64,000 bases of DNA from G963665495 sp963667575 (GTDB taxonomy: Bacteria; Desulfobacterota; Desulfovibrionia; Desulfovibrionales; Desulfovibrionaceae), in contig CAXXHY010000010.1 in the NCBI GenBank assembly GCA_963667575.2, positions 197,616 through 261,615 of the forward strand, written 5' to 3'. The notes beneath the pieces were generated by a model. It did no database searches and was not told the DNA's origin. It saw only the letters and a program-made list of their open reading frames with translations. Shown in pieces: positions 29,239 through 38,787 of this stretch. Position 1 is the first letter of the stretch. Each line of letters opens with the position of its first letter. Both the position numbers and the translations under genes were made by a program.

Positions 29239-29359
29239 TCACTCATATATCAATAGAAATAATTATATTGTCAGAGTGACTACAATAATTATATGTAGAC
29301 TATATAAGATGTCCACGAGAAAGGGATATCCTACAAAAATACTATTATCGGGGGAGATT

Positions 29360-31162
29360 GTGAAAAACTGGAACATACATAAAAAACTACTGATACTTTT
29401 TTTTATTTCCGCATTTGCAGCAATTATTATTTTTTCCGCTGGTATGTACTCCTCAAATCAACTTGCTGATGCTGGTGCAAATGTATCACAAAAAATAATG
29501 CTGGATGGCGAAAAAGATAAAATAAAGACAGCAACAGATTCCATCGCCAGTGCATTGGCAGTTTCTTTAAAAGGGATAAAGGACAGTGACAAACAAATTG
29601 AGATATTGCGTAAGTCCATTAAGGATTATTTTTTCGAGGCAGATAAATCCGGATACTATTTTGCTTATAAAGGAACAGTCAATGTAGCTCATGCGGCGAA
29701 ACCTGAACTTCAGGGCAAGGACTTGAAGGATCTCAAGGGCACTGACGGAGTTTACAGCATTCGCGAACTCAATGAACTGGCGCATGCCGGAGGGGATTTT
29801 CTGTATTTCACCTTTGACAAACCAGGAAAAGGCATTCAACCCAAACTGGGATATGCCACGATGATCCCGGGAACGGACTACTGGATCGGTACGGGAATAT
29901 ATATCGACAACATTGAAGACGAATCCGCAGCCATTGCCGCGACCATGCACGAAAAAAGCAGCAAAATGATGATCCTTGAAGGCATCATTTTTGTTGTGCT
30001 CTTTTTCCTGCTGCTTTTGCCCATGAGCCTGATGATCTCCCGGGGCATTGTCCACCCCATACGCGAAACCACGGAAGCCGCTGAAAGTATCGCAGCCGGA
30101 AACTTCGACATTACCCTGCAGGCTAACGGCAAGGATGAAGTAAGCCTTCTGCAAAAAGCCCTGAACTCCATGGCTGCAGAATTGCGGGATATGGTCCGGG
30201 ATTTGTCACAAAAAGAGCAGCAAGCATCTTCAAAAGCCGAAGAGGCCCGGCAGGCCATGAAACAGGTGCAGTCCGCCAAAGAAGAAGCTGATCGCAAGAC
30301 CGGCGACCTGATGCTGGCTGCTGACGAACTCGAGTCAGTGGTTTCCATCCTCTCAAGTTCGTCGGAAGAACTCTCGGCGCAGATCGAACAGTCCAGCCAT
30401 GGGGCTGAAATCCAGTCCTCCCGTGTGTCCGAATCAGCGACGTCCATGGAGCAAATGGAGGCCATTGTCCTGGAAGTTGCCCAGAATGCGGCGCAGGCTG
30501 CTGAAACCGCGGATGAAACAAAGGTGAAAGCCCAGGAAGGCGCGGCTGTGGTTAAAAGCGCAATCAATGGAATAGAGGCGGTGCACAAACAATTCACCAC
30601 CATCAAAAATGATATTGATCAGTTGGGACAGCAGGCCCAGAGTATCGGCCAGATTATGGATGTTATCTCTGACATAGCCGATCAGACCAACCTGCTGGCT
30701 CTGAATGCGGCCATCGAAGCCGCTCGTGCCGGCGAAGCAGGACGCGGGTTCGCCGTGGTCGCAGATGAAGTCCGCAAACTTGCTGAAAAAACCATGTCCG
30801 CCACAAAAGAAGTCGGCCAGGCGATCAGTGATATTCAGGAAGGAACCAGGCGAAACATAGAGAGTGTCGAGCAGTCGGTTGTCACCATTCAGAAAACAAC
30901 GGAACTTGCGGACCAGTCCGGCAGATCTCTGGAAGCCATCGTGGCCATGGTGGATTCCACCACCGACCAGGTACGGTCCATCGCCACCGCTGCCGAAGAG
31001 CAATCTTCCGCCAGTAGCGAAATCAATCGCAATATCGCCGAGATCAATCAGATCTCCATGGAAACAGCAACAACCATGCGGGAATCCTCAGATGCTGTTG
31101 TGCAGCTTTCACAGCAAGCCATGGTGATCAAAGGCCTCATTGACAAAATGAAGAGTGAATAA
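29360..31162 (+). CDS. Methyl-accepting chemotaxis protein with single Cache sensor
   Basis: About 600 residues from GTG 29360, which follows GGGGGAG; the in-frame ATG at 29276 would add 28 residues without family sense. The order is: membrane helix (LLILFFISAFAAIIIFSAGMY), single-Cache domain (about 35-190; DKSGYYFAYKGTVNVAHAAKPELQGKDL split over the core, YWIGTGIYID), second helix, HAMP, coiled coil and the CheA-binding tip IEAARAGEAGRGFAVVADEV. It has the same Ala/Glu-rich linker and signalling domain as the receptor at 19514, so the two are paralogues with exchanged sensor domains. No CheR-binding tail. Confidence 0.94.
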   Translation: MKNWNIHKKLLILFFISAFAAIIIFSAGMYSSNQLADAGANVSQKIMLDGEKDKIKTATDSIASALAVSLKGIKDSDKQIEILRKSIKDYFFEADKSGYYFAYKGTVNVAHAAKPELQGKDLKDLKGTDGVYSIRELNELAHAGGDFLYFTFDKPGKGIQPKLGYATMIPGTDYWIGTGIYIDNIEDESAAIAATMHEKSSKMMILEGIIFVVLFFLLLLPMSLMISRGIVHPIRETTEAAESIAAGNFDITLQANGKDEVSLLQKALNSMAAELRDMVRDLSQKEQQASSKAEEARQAMKQVQSAKEEADRKTGDLMLAADELESVVSILSSSSEELSAQIEQSSHGAEIQSSRVSESATSMEQMEAIVLEVAQNAAQAAETADETKVKAQEGAAVVKSAINGIEAVHKQFTTIKNDIDQLGQQAQSIGQIMDVISDIADQTNLLALNAAIEAARAGEAGRGFAVVADEVRKLAEKTMSATKEVGQAISDIQEGTRRNIESVEQSVVTIQKTTELADQSGRSLEAIVAMVDSTTDQVRSIATAAEEQSSASSEINRNIAEINQISMETATTMRESSDAVVQLSQQAMVIKGLIDKMKSE

Positions 31163-31185
31163 TCCTGCCAGGGGTTTCGATTCTT

Positions 31186-31229
31186 ACGCAAAAAAACAGG
31201 CTGCAGTCATGCGGCCTGTTTTTTTGCGT
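31186..31229. terminator. Rho-independent terminator
   Basis: 16-bp stem ACGCAAAAAAACAGGC / GCCTGTTTTTTTGCGT with a 12-base loop. Follows the second chemoreceptor. Confidence 0.9.
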
Positions 31230-31364
31230 ATCATAAGGTGGTCAAAATATTCCATGTAACGGACAAAATATGCAATTGAACGAAGCCTGTGGAACCAGAA
31301 ATGATACCGCACCTGCTTGCTTCATTGACCACCTGTGCGTATCCTCCGGGAAGGAGGATGTCTC

Positions 31365-32972
31365 ATGTCATCTCAACTTAATGAAACCTCAGTCTCCCTG
31401 ATGCATGATGCGTCGGGCTGGCTTTTATGTTCGGATGTATTTGTTTCAGACCGGCCTGGCGAAGTCGCTGGGCTGTCATCTGTTTTCGGCAGCAAAGGCG
31501 CCACGATCGAACATTTCTTTTTCAACAGATCCGAGGATCCGCACCGCGTCCGCCTGGCCGTTCGTTGCAAAAGCGCGGCCCATGGGGGAGAACTTGCGGA
31601 TTCTTTGCTGCAGCACGGACGTTTCACCCATCCTGAAACGAATGGCGAAAGCAACTGCCGTGTTGTCGATCCGGCCGGATTGTTGCAAATCAAGGTGTCT
31701 CTTGAAGACAAGCCCGGCACCCTGGCCCGATTTGGTGAAATTCTGAAAAAATACGACGCCAATGTCATTCATCTGGAGTTCGACAAAAAGGAAACAGCAG
31801 GTATCGCCCAGGTGTCGCTGGCTACACCGGTGCCCGAAATGCTGGAACTTCTGCTGCAGCATCTGACCCGGGATGACTTTCATTTTACAGTGGCCTGGCA
31901 CGGCGACGGCGATTCCATAGATGCGATAATCGGGCTGAACCAGGTGGAAACCTTTTTGTTCAAGCTGCGGGCCATATTGCCTCAGGACAAGATCGACGAG
32001 CTTTCCGAACTTTTGCATACGTCCGATGAAATGCGCCAGGCCCTGTTCGATTTCCGGCGCGAAGCCGGTGAGAATGAAGACTCCATGGCCACTTCAGAGG
32101 TTTTCAGTCATATCCTGCATCTGGCCGCTGCTTCCCTTGGCAAGCTCGGACAGAATTTCAGCCTGCAACTCACAGGTCCGCTCCGTCTGACCCCGCAGGT
32201 ATCCATGTACATGCTGGCCTGCCCGACGGGCGCCAACTCCTTTCTGTTGCGTACGGATGCCGATTCTACCCTCATTGACTCCAGTTACGGGCTGTATTTT
32301 CCGGATGTCGTCCAGTGGCTCTCCGGCCATGCCATTGATCCGTCGCGGATTACACGCATCGCGTTGACCCACGCCGATGCGGATCACGCGGGATGGGCCT
32401 CTCCCATGCAGGAAACCTACGGTACGGAAGTCTTCATGCACCCGGACAGCCTGGGCATTTTCGAGCATCAGAACCGGGCATATGGCAGCGATACGCAGCT
32501 CATGGCTCTGAACAGCGCCTATACGCGCCTGATCAACCGGTTGACCGAATTGTCCACACCCAAAAAAATCACCCCGTACCCCCCCTCCTCGTCCGCTATC
32601 AGTCAACGTGGCGCCTTTAAAGTCATAGGTGAATTCCAGGTGGCTGACCTGCATTTTGAAATTCTGGAAAGCCACGGAGGCCATGTTCCCGCTCAGATTT
32701 TTCTGCTCGAACCGGAGTACGGCCTGTTCTTCTGCGGGGATTATCTCATTGACGTGCCCAGTCTCTCGGATCGTACAAAATCCACGTTGTCCATAGCGCG
32801 CTATCTGATGACCAGCACCAACAGCGACAGCCGCTTGTTCGGCAAGGAAATGCGCGCCTTGAAGGATTTGTTGCGTGAGATACAGGCTCACATTGCGGAC
32901 AAGGGCCGCACGGTGATGATTTTTCCCGGGCATGGGGAATTTTACCGTATCAGCGAGACTGACTGGCTGTAG
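31365..32972 (+). CDS. Two ACT domains fused to a metallo-beta-lactamase fold hydrolase
   Basis: About 535 residues. The first 170 contain two ACT-like ligand-binding domains (DRPGEVAGLSSVFGSKGATI; LEDKPGTLARFGEILKKYDANV). A helical linker follows, then an MBL-fold domain (about 285-535) with LTHADADHAGW in place of the common THxHxDH, HGGHVPAQIFLL, FFCGDYLID and a C-terminal FPGHGEF. ACT domains usually bind amino acids, so an amino-acid-gated hydrolase or sensor is a reasonable inference. The ATG at 31365 follows AAGGAGG with seven bases. It stands alone between two terminators; substrate unknown. Confidence 0.85.
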   Translation: MSSQLNETSVSLMHDASGWLLCSDVFVSDRPGEVAGLSSVFGSKGATIEHFFFNRSEDPHRVRLAVRCKSAAHGGELADSLLQHGRFTHPETNGESNCRVVDPAGLLQIKVSLEDKPGTLARFGEILKKYDANVIHLEFDKKETAGIAQVSLATPVPEMLELLLQHLTRDDFHFTVAWHGDGDSIDAIIGLNQVETFLFKLRAILPQDKIDELSELLHTSDEMRQALFDFRREAGENEDSMATSEVFSHILHLAAASLGKLGQNFSLQLTGPLRLTPQVSMYMLACPTGANSFLLRTDADSTLIDSSYGLYFPDVVQWLSGHAIDPSRITRIALTHADADHAGWASPMQETYGTEVFMHPDSLGIFEHQNRAYGSDTQLMALNSAYTRLINRLTELSTPKKITPYPPSSSAISQRGAFKVIGEFQVADLHFEILESHGGHVPAQIFLLEPEYGLFFCGDYLIDVPSLSDRTKSTLSIARYLMTSTNSDSRLFGKEMRALKDLLREIQAHIADKGRTVMIFPGHGEFYRISETDWL

Positions 32973-32994
32973 GCGAATAGGCTTGAATAAACGT

Positions 32995-33021
32995 AAAAAA
33001 GCCGCCCGAAGGCGGCTTTTT
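32995..33021. terminator. Rho-independent terminator, bidirectional
   Basis: Stem AAAAAGCCGCC / GGCGGCTTTTT with a CGAA tetraloop, between convergent ACT-MBL and secF genes. Confidence 0.95.
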
Positions 33022-33043
33022 GTGCGCTAATGAACAACTGAGG

Positions 33044-34117
33044 TCAGACCGCAGTTGCTTTGGCTTCCTCGATTTCCTCTTTGGGAACGAGAGCCAGCAG
33101 AATGGGGCTGGCCACGAAAACCGAGGAATACGTTCCAACGCCAATGCCGATGAGCAGAGCAAAGGCGAAGTCGTGAATGACACCGCCGCCGAAGAAGAAG
33201 AGACACAGCACAACCAGCAAGGTTGTAAACGAGGTCATGATCGTTCTGCTCAGAGTCTGGTTGACGCTGGAGTTGATGATCTCGCCGAAGGTCAGTTTCT
33301 TGTTCAGCTTGGAGCGCAGATTTTCACGAATCCGGTCAAAAACGATGATCGTATCGTTGAGCGAGTAACCAATGATGGTCAGCAAGGCGGCAACGATGGT
33401 CAGATCGAATTCCTTGTTCAGTAGTGAGAATACGCCCACGGTTATGAGCACGTCGTGTATCAACGCCACAACCGCACCGAGCGCATAGTTGAGTTTCAGA
33501 TACCAGCACAGGGCCAGAGAGACGAGCATGGCCGCTATGGTCAGATAACTGATACTCAGGAATTGTCCGAGCACGTACATGACGAGCGCGAGTCCGCCGG
33601 CCATGAAGCCGGCAGCCCACCATCGGTATTCAAACCGGCCGGAGATGTAGATAGTGATCAGCAAGATGGCGTAGAACATGGCTTCCAGAGCCTTGGTACG
33701 CAAGTCTGCACCCACCTTTGGGCCGACCATTTCCAGTCGCTGAATGGTGAAACCATCTTCACCGACGGCTTTCTGCAAGGATTCCGTGATCTGGGTCCGG
33801 ACCTGTTCCGTGGGCACATCCGAGGCGGATATGCGGATAAGGTATTCGTGGTCGGCTTCCATGCCGAAGCGCTGGACCAAAAAGCCCGGAAGTTTCAGAT
33901 CCTTGAGATCCTTTTTAACTTCTTCCAGGGAGGCGTCCTTCTTGAAGGACACCTGGACCATGATACCGCCGGCGAAATCAATGCCGTACTTTGGTCCGCC
34001 CTTGATGGCCAGGGAAACAACACCGAGCAGAATAAGCAGGCCGGAAAGCACAAAAGCGACTTTGCGAAAACCGACAAAGTTGAAGTTGGTATTTTCCTTA
34101 ATTAAACGCAGTCCCAT
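33044..34117 (-). CDS. secF: Protein translocase subunit SecF
   Basis: 357-residue membrane protein that, with SecD, uses the proton motive force to finish protein export. Six membrane helices and the family sequence GIDFAGGIMVQVSF near the first periplasmic loop are visible, as are the IGYSLNDTIIVFDRIREN motif and a C-terminal SVNQTLSRTIMTSF block. It follows secD by 31 bases in the order yajC-secD-secF. The C-terminal Glu/Ala-rich tail (VPKEEIEEAKATAV) is cytoplasmic. Confidence 0.97.
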   Translation of the reverse strand: MGLRLIKENTNFNFVGFRKVAFVLSGLLILLGVVSLAIKGGPKYGIDFAGGIMVQVSFKKDASLEEVKKDLKDLKLPGFLVQRFGMEADHEYLIRISASDVPTEQVRTQITESLQKAVGEDGFTIQRLEMVGPKVGADLRTKALEAMFYAILLITIYISGRFEYRWWAAGFMAGGLALVMYVLGQFLSISYLTIAAMLVSLALCWYLKLNYALGAVVALIHDVLITVGVFSLLNKEFDLTIVAALLTIIGYSLNDTIIVFDRIRENLRSKLNKKLTFGEIINSSVNQTLSRTIMTSFTTLLVVLCLFFFGGGVIHDFAFALLIGIGVGTYSSVFVASPILLALVPKEEIEEAKATAV

Positions 34118-34148
34118 TGATATAGCTCCTCTTTAAACGTGCCCGGCG

Positions 34149-35750
34149 CTAGATGCTCAATTTGACCTGTTGCCTGCGACCGATCCAGAGATCGAAGAGG
34201 ATCCGCGAGACAAAGATGGCCGTGAACATGGAGGCGAGGATACCGAGGCTCAGAGTAACGGCGAATCCCCGGATGGGCCCCGTACCGAATTGATAAAGAA
34301 TGACGGCCGCAATAATGGTCGTCAGGTTGGCGTCCAGAATGGTCAACGTTGCCCGTGAGTAGCCTTCACTCAAGGCTTCGCGGACCGTCATGCCCCGGCG
34401 CAATTCTTCCCGGATACGTTCGAAGATGAGCACGTTGGCGTCAACCGCCATACCAATGGTAAGAATAATACCGGCGATACCGGGTAACGTCAGGGTAGCG
34501 CCAAAGGAGGCCAGGCCGGCCATGATCAACAGGATGTTGAAAATCAGCACCACGTCTGCCACGAGTCCGGCAAACGAGTAGTAGACGGCCATGAACAGTA
34601 CGACAAACACGCCGCCCAGCATAGCCGCGAACACGCCCTTGTCGATGGACTCCTGTCCAAGGGAGGGGCCTACACTGCGTTCTTCCAGCACCTTTACAGG
34701 AGCAGGCAGTGCGCCGGCGCGCAGAACAATGGCCAGATCCCGAGCTTCATCAACGGTGAAGTTGCCGGTGATGCTGGCTCTGCCACCCATGATACGTTCC
34801 TGAATCGTGGGCGCGGAATAGACCTTGCCGTCAAGCACGATGGCCATACGCTTTTTGACGTTTTCGCCGGTGATGCGGTCAAAGTCGCGTGCACCCTTGC
34901 TGTCGAAAGTCAGGGTGACATACGGCTGGTTGAAGCTGTTGAAGCTCGTATTGGCATCAGCGATGTTTTCACCGGTCATCACGGCATCAGCGCGCAGTAC
35001 GATGGGCGTCTTGCTTTCCGTACCGTCCTGATTGGTCTTGTGAATATACGCGAGTTCGTCACCAGGAGGCAGAACGCCCTTTTGGGCCTGCTGCATATCA
35101 GCTTCGTCATCGGCGATTTTGAACTCGAGGTGGGCAGTCTGTCCCAGGATCTGGATGGCCCGTTCAGGATCCTTCAGACCGGGGAGCTGCACCTGAATGC
35201 GATAGTCCTGTTGCTTACGGATGTCCGGTTCGGTAACACCGAACTGGTCGATCCGGTTACGGATAGTCTTGATTGCCTGATCAAGAGTCATATCCGCCAG
35301 GTATTTTTTATATTTTTCATTGAAACTGAGGACGTACTTGATACGTCCGTCTTTCAGGCCTTCCTTGCTGTCCAGATTCAATTCCTTGAAATTCTTTTTC
35401 AGAAGACCTTCAAGTTTGGTCTGGTTGTCCACTTTCAGTAAAACGAACTGCAATTTGCCGGTTTTTCCAACGGTGGGGCGCAGAATGCGAATGTCTTCAT
35501 CCCTGGCCTCCGCCTTGATGTTTTGACCAGCGCGGGACAGAGCGTTGTCCAGGGCTTTGTCCATATCGACTCCAAGAGTCAAATGAATACCACCCTGGAG
35601 GTCGAGTCCCAGGTTGATGCGGTCACTCGGCAACACTCCACTCAGAAAAGTTTCTTTCCCTTGCGGTAAAACTGAAGGAAGCGCGTACACAACGCCCCAG
35701 ATGGCAACCAGGAGCGTCAACGCGATACGCCAACGTAAATTCCCTTTCAT
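34149..35750 (-). CDS. secD: Protein translocase subunit SecD
   Basis: 533-residue partner of SecF. N-terminal membrane helix, DLQGGIHLTLGVDMD motif, large periplasmic P1 domain, and five further helices with GMAVDANVLIFERIREELRRG, the proton-relay region. It lies between yajC and secF. A terminator-like hairpin stands in the 124-base gap after yajC, so secDF expression may be set by read-through. Confidence 0.97.
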   Translation of the reverse strand: MKGNLRWRIALTLLVAIWGVVYALPSVLPQGKETFLSGVLPSDRINLGLDLQGGIHLTLGVDMDKALDNALSRAGQNIKAEARDEDIRILRPTVGKTGKLQFVLLKVDNQTKLEGLLKKNFKELNLDSKEGLKDGRIKYVLSFNEKYKKYLADMTLDQAIKTIRNRIDQFGVTEPDIRKQQDYRIQVQLPGLKDPERAIQILGQTAHLEFKIADDEADMQQAQKGVLPPGDELAYIHKTNQDGTESKTPIVLRADAVMTGENIADANTSFNSFNQPYVTLTFDSKGARDFDRITGENVKKRMAIVLDGKVYSAPTIQERIMGGRASITGNFTVDEARDLAIVLRAGALPAPVKVLEERSVGPSLGQESIDKGVFAAMLGGVFVVLFMAVYYSFAGLVADVVLIFNILLIMAGLASFGATLTLPGIAGIILTIGMAVDANVLIFERIREELRRGMTVREALSEGYSRATLTILDANLTTIIAAVILYQFGTGPIRGFAVTLSLGILASMFTAIFVSRILFDLWIGRRQQVKLSI

Positions 35751-35832
35751 GACAATAACCTCTTACACGCGGAGACGCCTGAAGTAGAGATGATAAAAAA
35801 ACGGTCCATTCGGCCACCGGCGCAAGCATGCC

Positions 35833-35860
35833 AAAGAAAAAACGCCTTTCCAGGCGTTTG
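35833..35860 (-). terminator. Internal terminator or attenuator between yajC and secD
   Basis: On the minus strand, AAACGCCT / AGGCGTTT form an 8-bp stem with a 4-base loop, followed by TTTTTTCTTT. It looks like a genuine intrinsic terminator inside an operon that is normally co-transcribed. Confidence 0.75.
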
Positions 35861-35874
35861 GACTCGTTTCATTG

Positions 35875-36234
35875 CTACTTGTTTTCGGATTTGCTTTTGT
35901 CCTTTTTGGACTCTTTCTGCGGTTCCGAAATCGTGGAAATAAAGGAACGGTTGATCTTGACGACCAGATCGTTGCCCAGATCCACAGAAAGCACGTCATC
36001 CTTCACATCCACGATACGGCCGTAGAGGCCGCCAGTGGTCAGCACATAGTCGCCTTTTTGAAGTCCCTGCAGAAGCTCTTTGTGCTGTTTGGCCTTTTTC
36101 TGCTGCGGGCGAATGAGCAGAAAATAAAAAATGACGAACATCAAAACCAAAGGCATCAAAGCGGTCAAGGGGTTGCCGCCTTCCGCTCCGCCGGCTGGCG
36201 GGGCCATTGCATAAGCCAGGCTTTCGAAGAACAT
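35875..36234 (-). CDS. yajC: Sec translocon accessory protein YajC
   Basis: 119-residue single-helix membrane protein associated with SecDF. The helix (LTALMPLVLMFVIFYFLLIRPQQKK) with its trailing RPQQKK is the family hallmark, followed by the compact domain LQKGDYVLTTGGLYGRIVDV. The N-terminal extension with AMAPPAGGAEGGNP is Gly/Pro-rich. The tail is highly charged (KESKKDKSKSENK). The ATG follows TAGGAGG. Confidence 0.96.
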   Translation of the reverse strand: MFFESLAYAMAPPAGGAEGGNPLTALMPLVLMFVIFYFLLIRPQQKKAKQHKELLQGLQKGDYVLTTGGLYGRIVDVKDDVLSVDLGNDLVVKINRSFISTISEPQKESKKDKSKSENK

Positions 36235-36503
36235 GGATCCTCCTAAACAAGTTATTGGAAAAATAATATTCGTAAAATCAAGCGATCATTGATACCAGTT
36301 GTTTTTTTCAACATCAAGTCCGGATTTCAGCTTTACCCTCAACACCAGGCAAAGGCAAAATATTTCATTTGCGGCTTCTAGTTATCATGACGGCCGCCCT
36401 GCCCGGCCATTGCTCTAAATCCTGTGATTATGCATAATCTTGTCAGGATACGATCATCAATCTGTTTTTGCCCAATTCCAAAAAAAATTTATGAGGGAAC
36501 AGA

Positions 36504-37826
36504 ATGGCGGAACGACTCATTAGCGGAAAAAGCCTTGATCAATGGGAGCATGAATTGCCTCTGCTTTCCGAGATCATGGCTGCGAGGGAAGTATTCTGGT
36601 TCAATCCCCTTCGCCGTCCTTTTGCCGAGGTTCTGTCCGGGCTGGATATCTCCGCCGCAGACGTTCGGGGTGCCTCTGCGCGTCTCCAACGTTTCGCTCC
36701 TTATCTGTCCGAGGCTTTTCCCGAAGTAGCTCCCCAGGGGGGGCTGATCGAATCTCCTCTGCTTCGCACGGATCAAATGCGTGAACGTATTGAAGCGCAA
36801 CTGGGCCATCCGCTCCCCGGTTCCCTGCTGCTGAAGTGCGATCATCAACTCCCCATAGCCGGTTCCATCAAGGCGCGCGGCGGCATCTACGAGGTACTCA
36901 AATTCGCCGAATCGGTGGCCTTGACCAGCGGCATGCTCGGGGAATCCGACAACTACGCGATACTGACCGAACAGCGTTTCAAGGATTTGTTTCGCGAATA
37001 TTCCCTGGCCGTGGGGTCCACAGGCAATCTCGGATTGTCCATCGGCATCATGGGCGCGCAACTGGGATTTTCCGTGACCGTGCACATGTCCGCAGATGCA
37101 CGTGAATGGAAAAAAGAATTGTTGCGCAGCAAAGGCGTCACGGTCCGGGAATACGCCCAGGACTACAGCAAAGCGGTGGAGTCCGGGCGTCAACAGGCTG
37201 CGCAGGACCCGAACTGTCATTTCGTGGACGATGAAAATTCCAAAGACCTGTTCATGGGCTATGCCGTAGCTGCCGAACGTCTGGCGGATCAACTGGTCCG
37301 GTTGAACATATCTATTGATGCGCAGCATCCGCTCCTGGTGTTCCTCCCCTGCGGCGTAGGCGGCGGACCTGGCGGCGTGGCCTTCGGACTCAAGCTCGTT
37401 TTCGGCGATGCGGTCCGCTGTTATTTTGCCGAACCTACCCACGCGCCGGCAATGTTGCTCGGACTGATGACCGGCAAACACAACGCCGTGACAGTGGCGG
37501 ATTTCGGTCTGGACAACCGCACTGCGGCGGATGGTCTGGCTGTGGGGCGCCCCTCGGGATTCGTGGGCAAACGGCTGCAGCATGTTATAGATGGTCTGTT
37601 CACCGTGGACGACGACAGGCTGTTTCGATACCTGACCCTGCTGGCCGACAGTGAAAAGCTCTTTCTCGAGCCCTCCGCCCTTGCGGGAATGCACGGTGTA
37701 CTGCTTACTGCCGACAGCGCCCCGGAAGGGAGTACGTTTCTGGTCTGGGGTACGGGAGGCAGCATGGTGCCGAAGCAGGAGATGGACGGCTATTACTTCA
37801 GGGGCAAGAAACTCCTGGGCAGGTAA
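36504..37826 (+). CDS. dsdA: D-serine ammonia-lyase (D-serine dehydratase)
   Basis: PLP enzyme that breaks D-serine to pyruvate and ammonia. The 440-residue length and overall sequence match DsdA: PAGSIKARGG-like PLP-lysine motif (LPIAGSIKARGGIYE near 118), GSTGNLGLSIGIMGAQLGF, the HMSADAREWKKELLRSKG stretch and the glycine-rich PCGVGGGPGGVAFGLK phosphate-binding loop. The ATG follows GAGGGAAC. No DsdC regulator or DsdX permease is adjacent. It converges on rarD with only four bases between the stops. Confidence 0.95.
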   Translation: MAERLISGKSLDQWEHELPLLSEIMAAREVFWFNPLRRPFAEVLSGLDISAADVRGASARLQRFAPYLSEAFPEVAPQGGLIESPLLRTDQMRERIEAQLGHPLPGSLLLKCDHQLPIAGSIKARGGIYEVLKFAESVALTSGMLGESDNYAILTEQRFKDLFREYSLAVGSTGNLGLSIGIMGAQLGFSVTVHMSADAREWKKELLRSKGVTVREYAQDYSKAVESGRQQAAQDPNCHFVDDENSKDLFMGYAVAAERLADQLVRLNISIDAQHPLLVFLPCGVGGGPGGVAFGLKLVFGDAVRCYFAEPTHAPAMLLGLMTGKHNAVTVADFGLDNRTAADGLAVGRPSGFVGKRLQHVIDGLFTVDDDRLFRYLTLLADSEKLFLEPSALAGMHGVLLTADSAPEGSTFLVWGTGGSMVPKQEMDGYYFRGKKLLGR

Positions 37827-37830
37827 ATCG

Positions 37831-38727
37831 TTACATTTTCCTGGGATGTTTACGCGCCTTGTATATGGCCCCGTAGGCATAGGTGCCCACCGCGCTCCAG
37901 ATCAGGGCAAAGGTCAGCATGTGGGTGCTGGTGAAGGGTTCGCGGAACACGAAAACGCCGAGAAGGAATGCGCAAGTCGGTGCGATGAATTGAAAAATCC
38001 CCAGGCTGGTCAGCATGATCCTCCGGGCCGCAAAGGCGAAAAGCACCAGGGGCATGGTGGTTGCCGGGCCGCTTCCCAGCAGCAGCAGGTCTGTTTTCCA
38101 GTCTATGCCCCCCAGAGAGCCGGTGCCCTGCACAGCCAGCCATAACAAATACGCTCCGGCCGGTATGGATACGATCAGGGTTTCCACGCACAGCCCGGGC
38201 AGCGATTCCACCTGAACCACCTTGCGCACCAGACCGTAACAACCGAATGTTACGGCCAGCACCAGCGCCACCCATGGAAAGCTGGCGTACCCTATGAGCT
38301 GATTCAACACTCCGGCAGCAGCCAGGGATACGGCCACGATCTGGAAACGGTCCAGGCGTTCGCGCAGAAAAAGCATGCCCAGCAAGGCGTTGACCAGCGG
38401 AGTGATATAATACCCCAGTGATGTTTCCAGTACGAAATCATGGGTAACCGCCCAGATGTATAAAAACCAGTTGGCGGTGATCAACAATGAAGACACGAAC
38501 AGCATTCGCAGTGTCTGACCGTTGCGCAGTGCTGCCAGCACTTCCTTGATACGCCCCATGAACAGAAGCGCGGCCACTGTGACCACCATGGACCAGAATA
38601 TCCGATGGCAGAGGATTTCATAAGCCGGAACATGCTTGAGGGGTTTCCAGTACAGAGGCAGCAGGCCCCAAAGAAGAAAAGCCGAGACAGCTCCGATGCT
38701 GCCGGCCAGCTGGCGGGATGGTTTCAT
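37831..38727 (-). CDS. rarD: RarD/EamA-family transporter
   Basis: 298-residue inner-membrane protein of the drug/metabolite transporter superfamily with ten predicted helices. RarD-type features are the N-terminal AVSAFLLWGLLPLYWKPL, YEILCHRIFWSMV and LGYYITPLVNALLGMLFLRERL. The second half repeats the fold (FQFIAPTCAFLLGVFVFREPF). The physiological substrate of RarD is not settled. The C-terminus is basic (YKARKHPRKM). Confidence 0.92.
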   Translation of the reverse strand: MKPSRQLAGSIGAVSAFLLWGLLPLYWKPLKHVPAYEILCHRIFWSMVVTVAALLFMGRIKEVLAALRNGQTLRMLFVSSLLITANWFLYIWAVTHDFVLETSLGYYITPLVNALLGMLFLRERLDRFQIVAVSLAAAGVLNQLIGYASFPWVALVLAVTFGCYGLVRKVVQVESLPGLCVETLIVSIPAGAYLLWLAVQGTGSLGGIDWKTDLLLLGSGPATTMPLVLFAFAARRIMLTSLGIFQFIAPTCAFLLGVFVFREPFTSTHMLTFALIWSAVGTYAYGAIYKARKHPRKM

Positions 38728-38787
38728 TTCTTAAAGTCATCCATTAAGGAAATAAAAATCCATACAAATGGGAACGGCTGCAGCCGC

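Noticed and set aside
36489..37880. 463-codon minus-strand frame opposite dsdA
   Set aside because: It mirrors the third-codon pattern of dsdA; the protein has no recognisable content.
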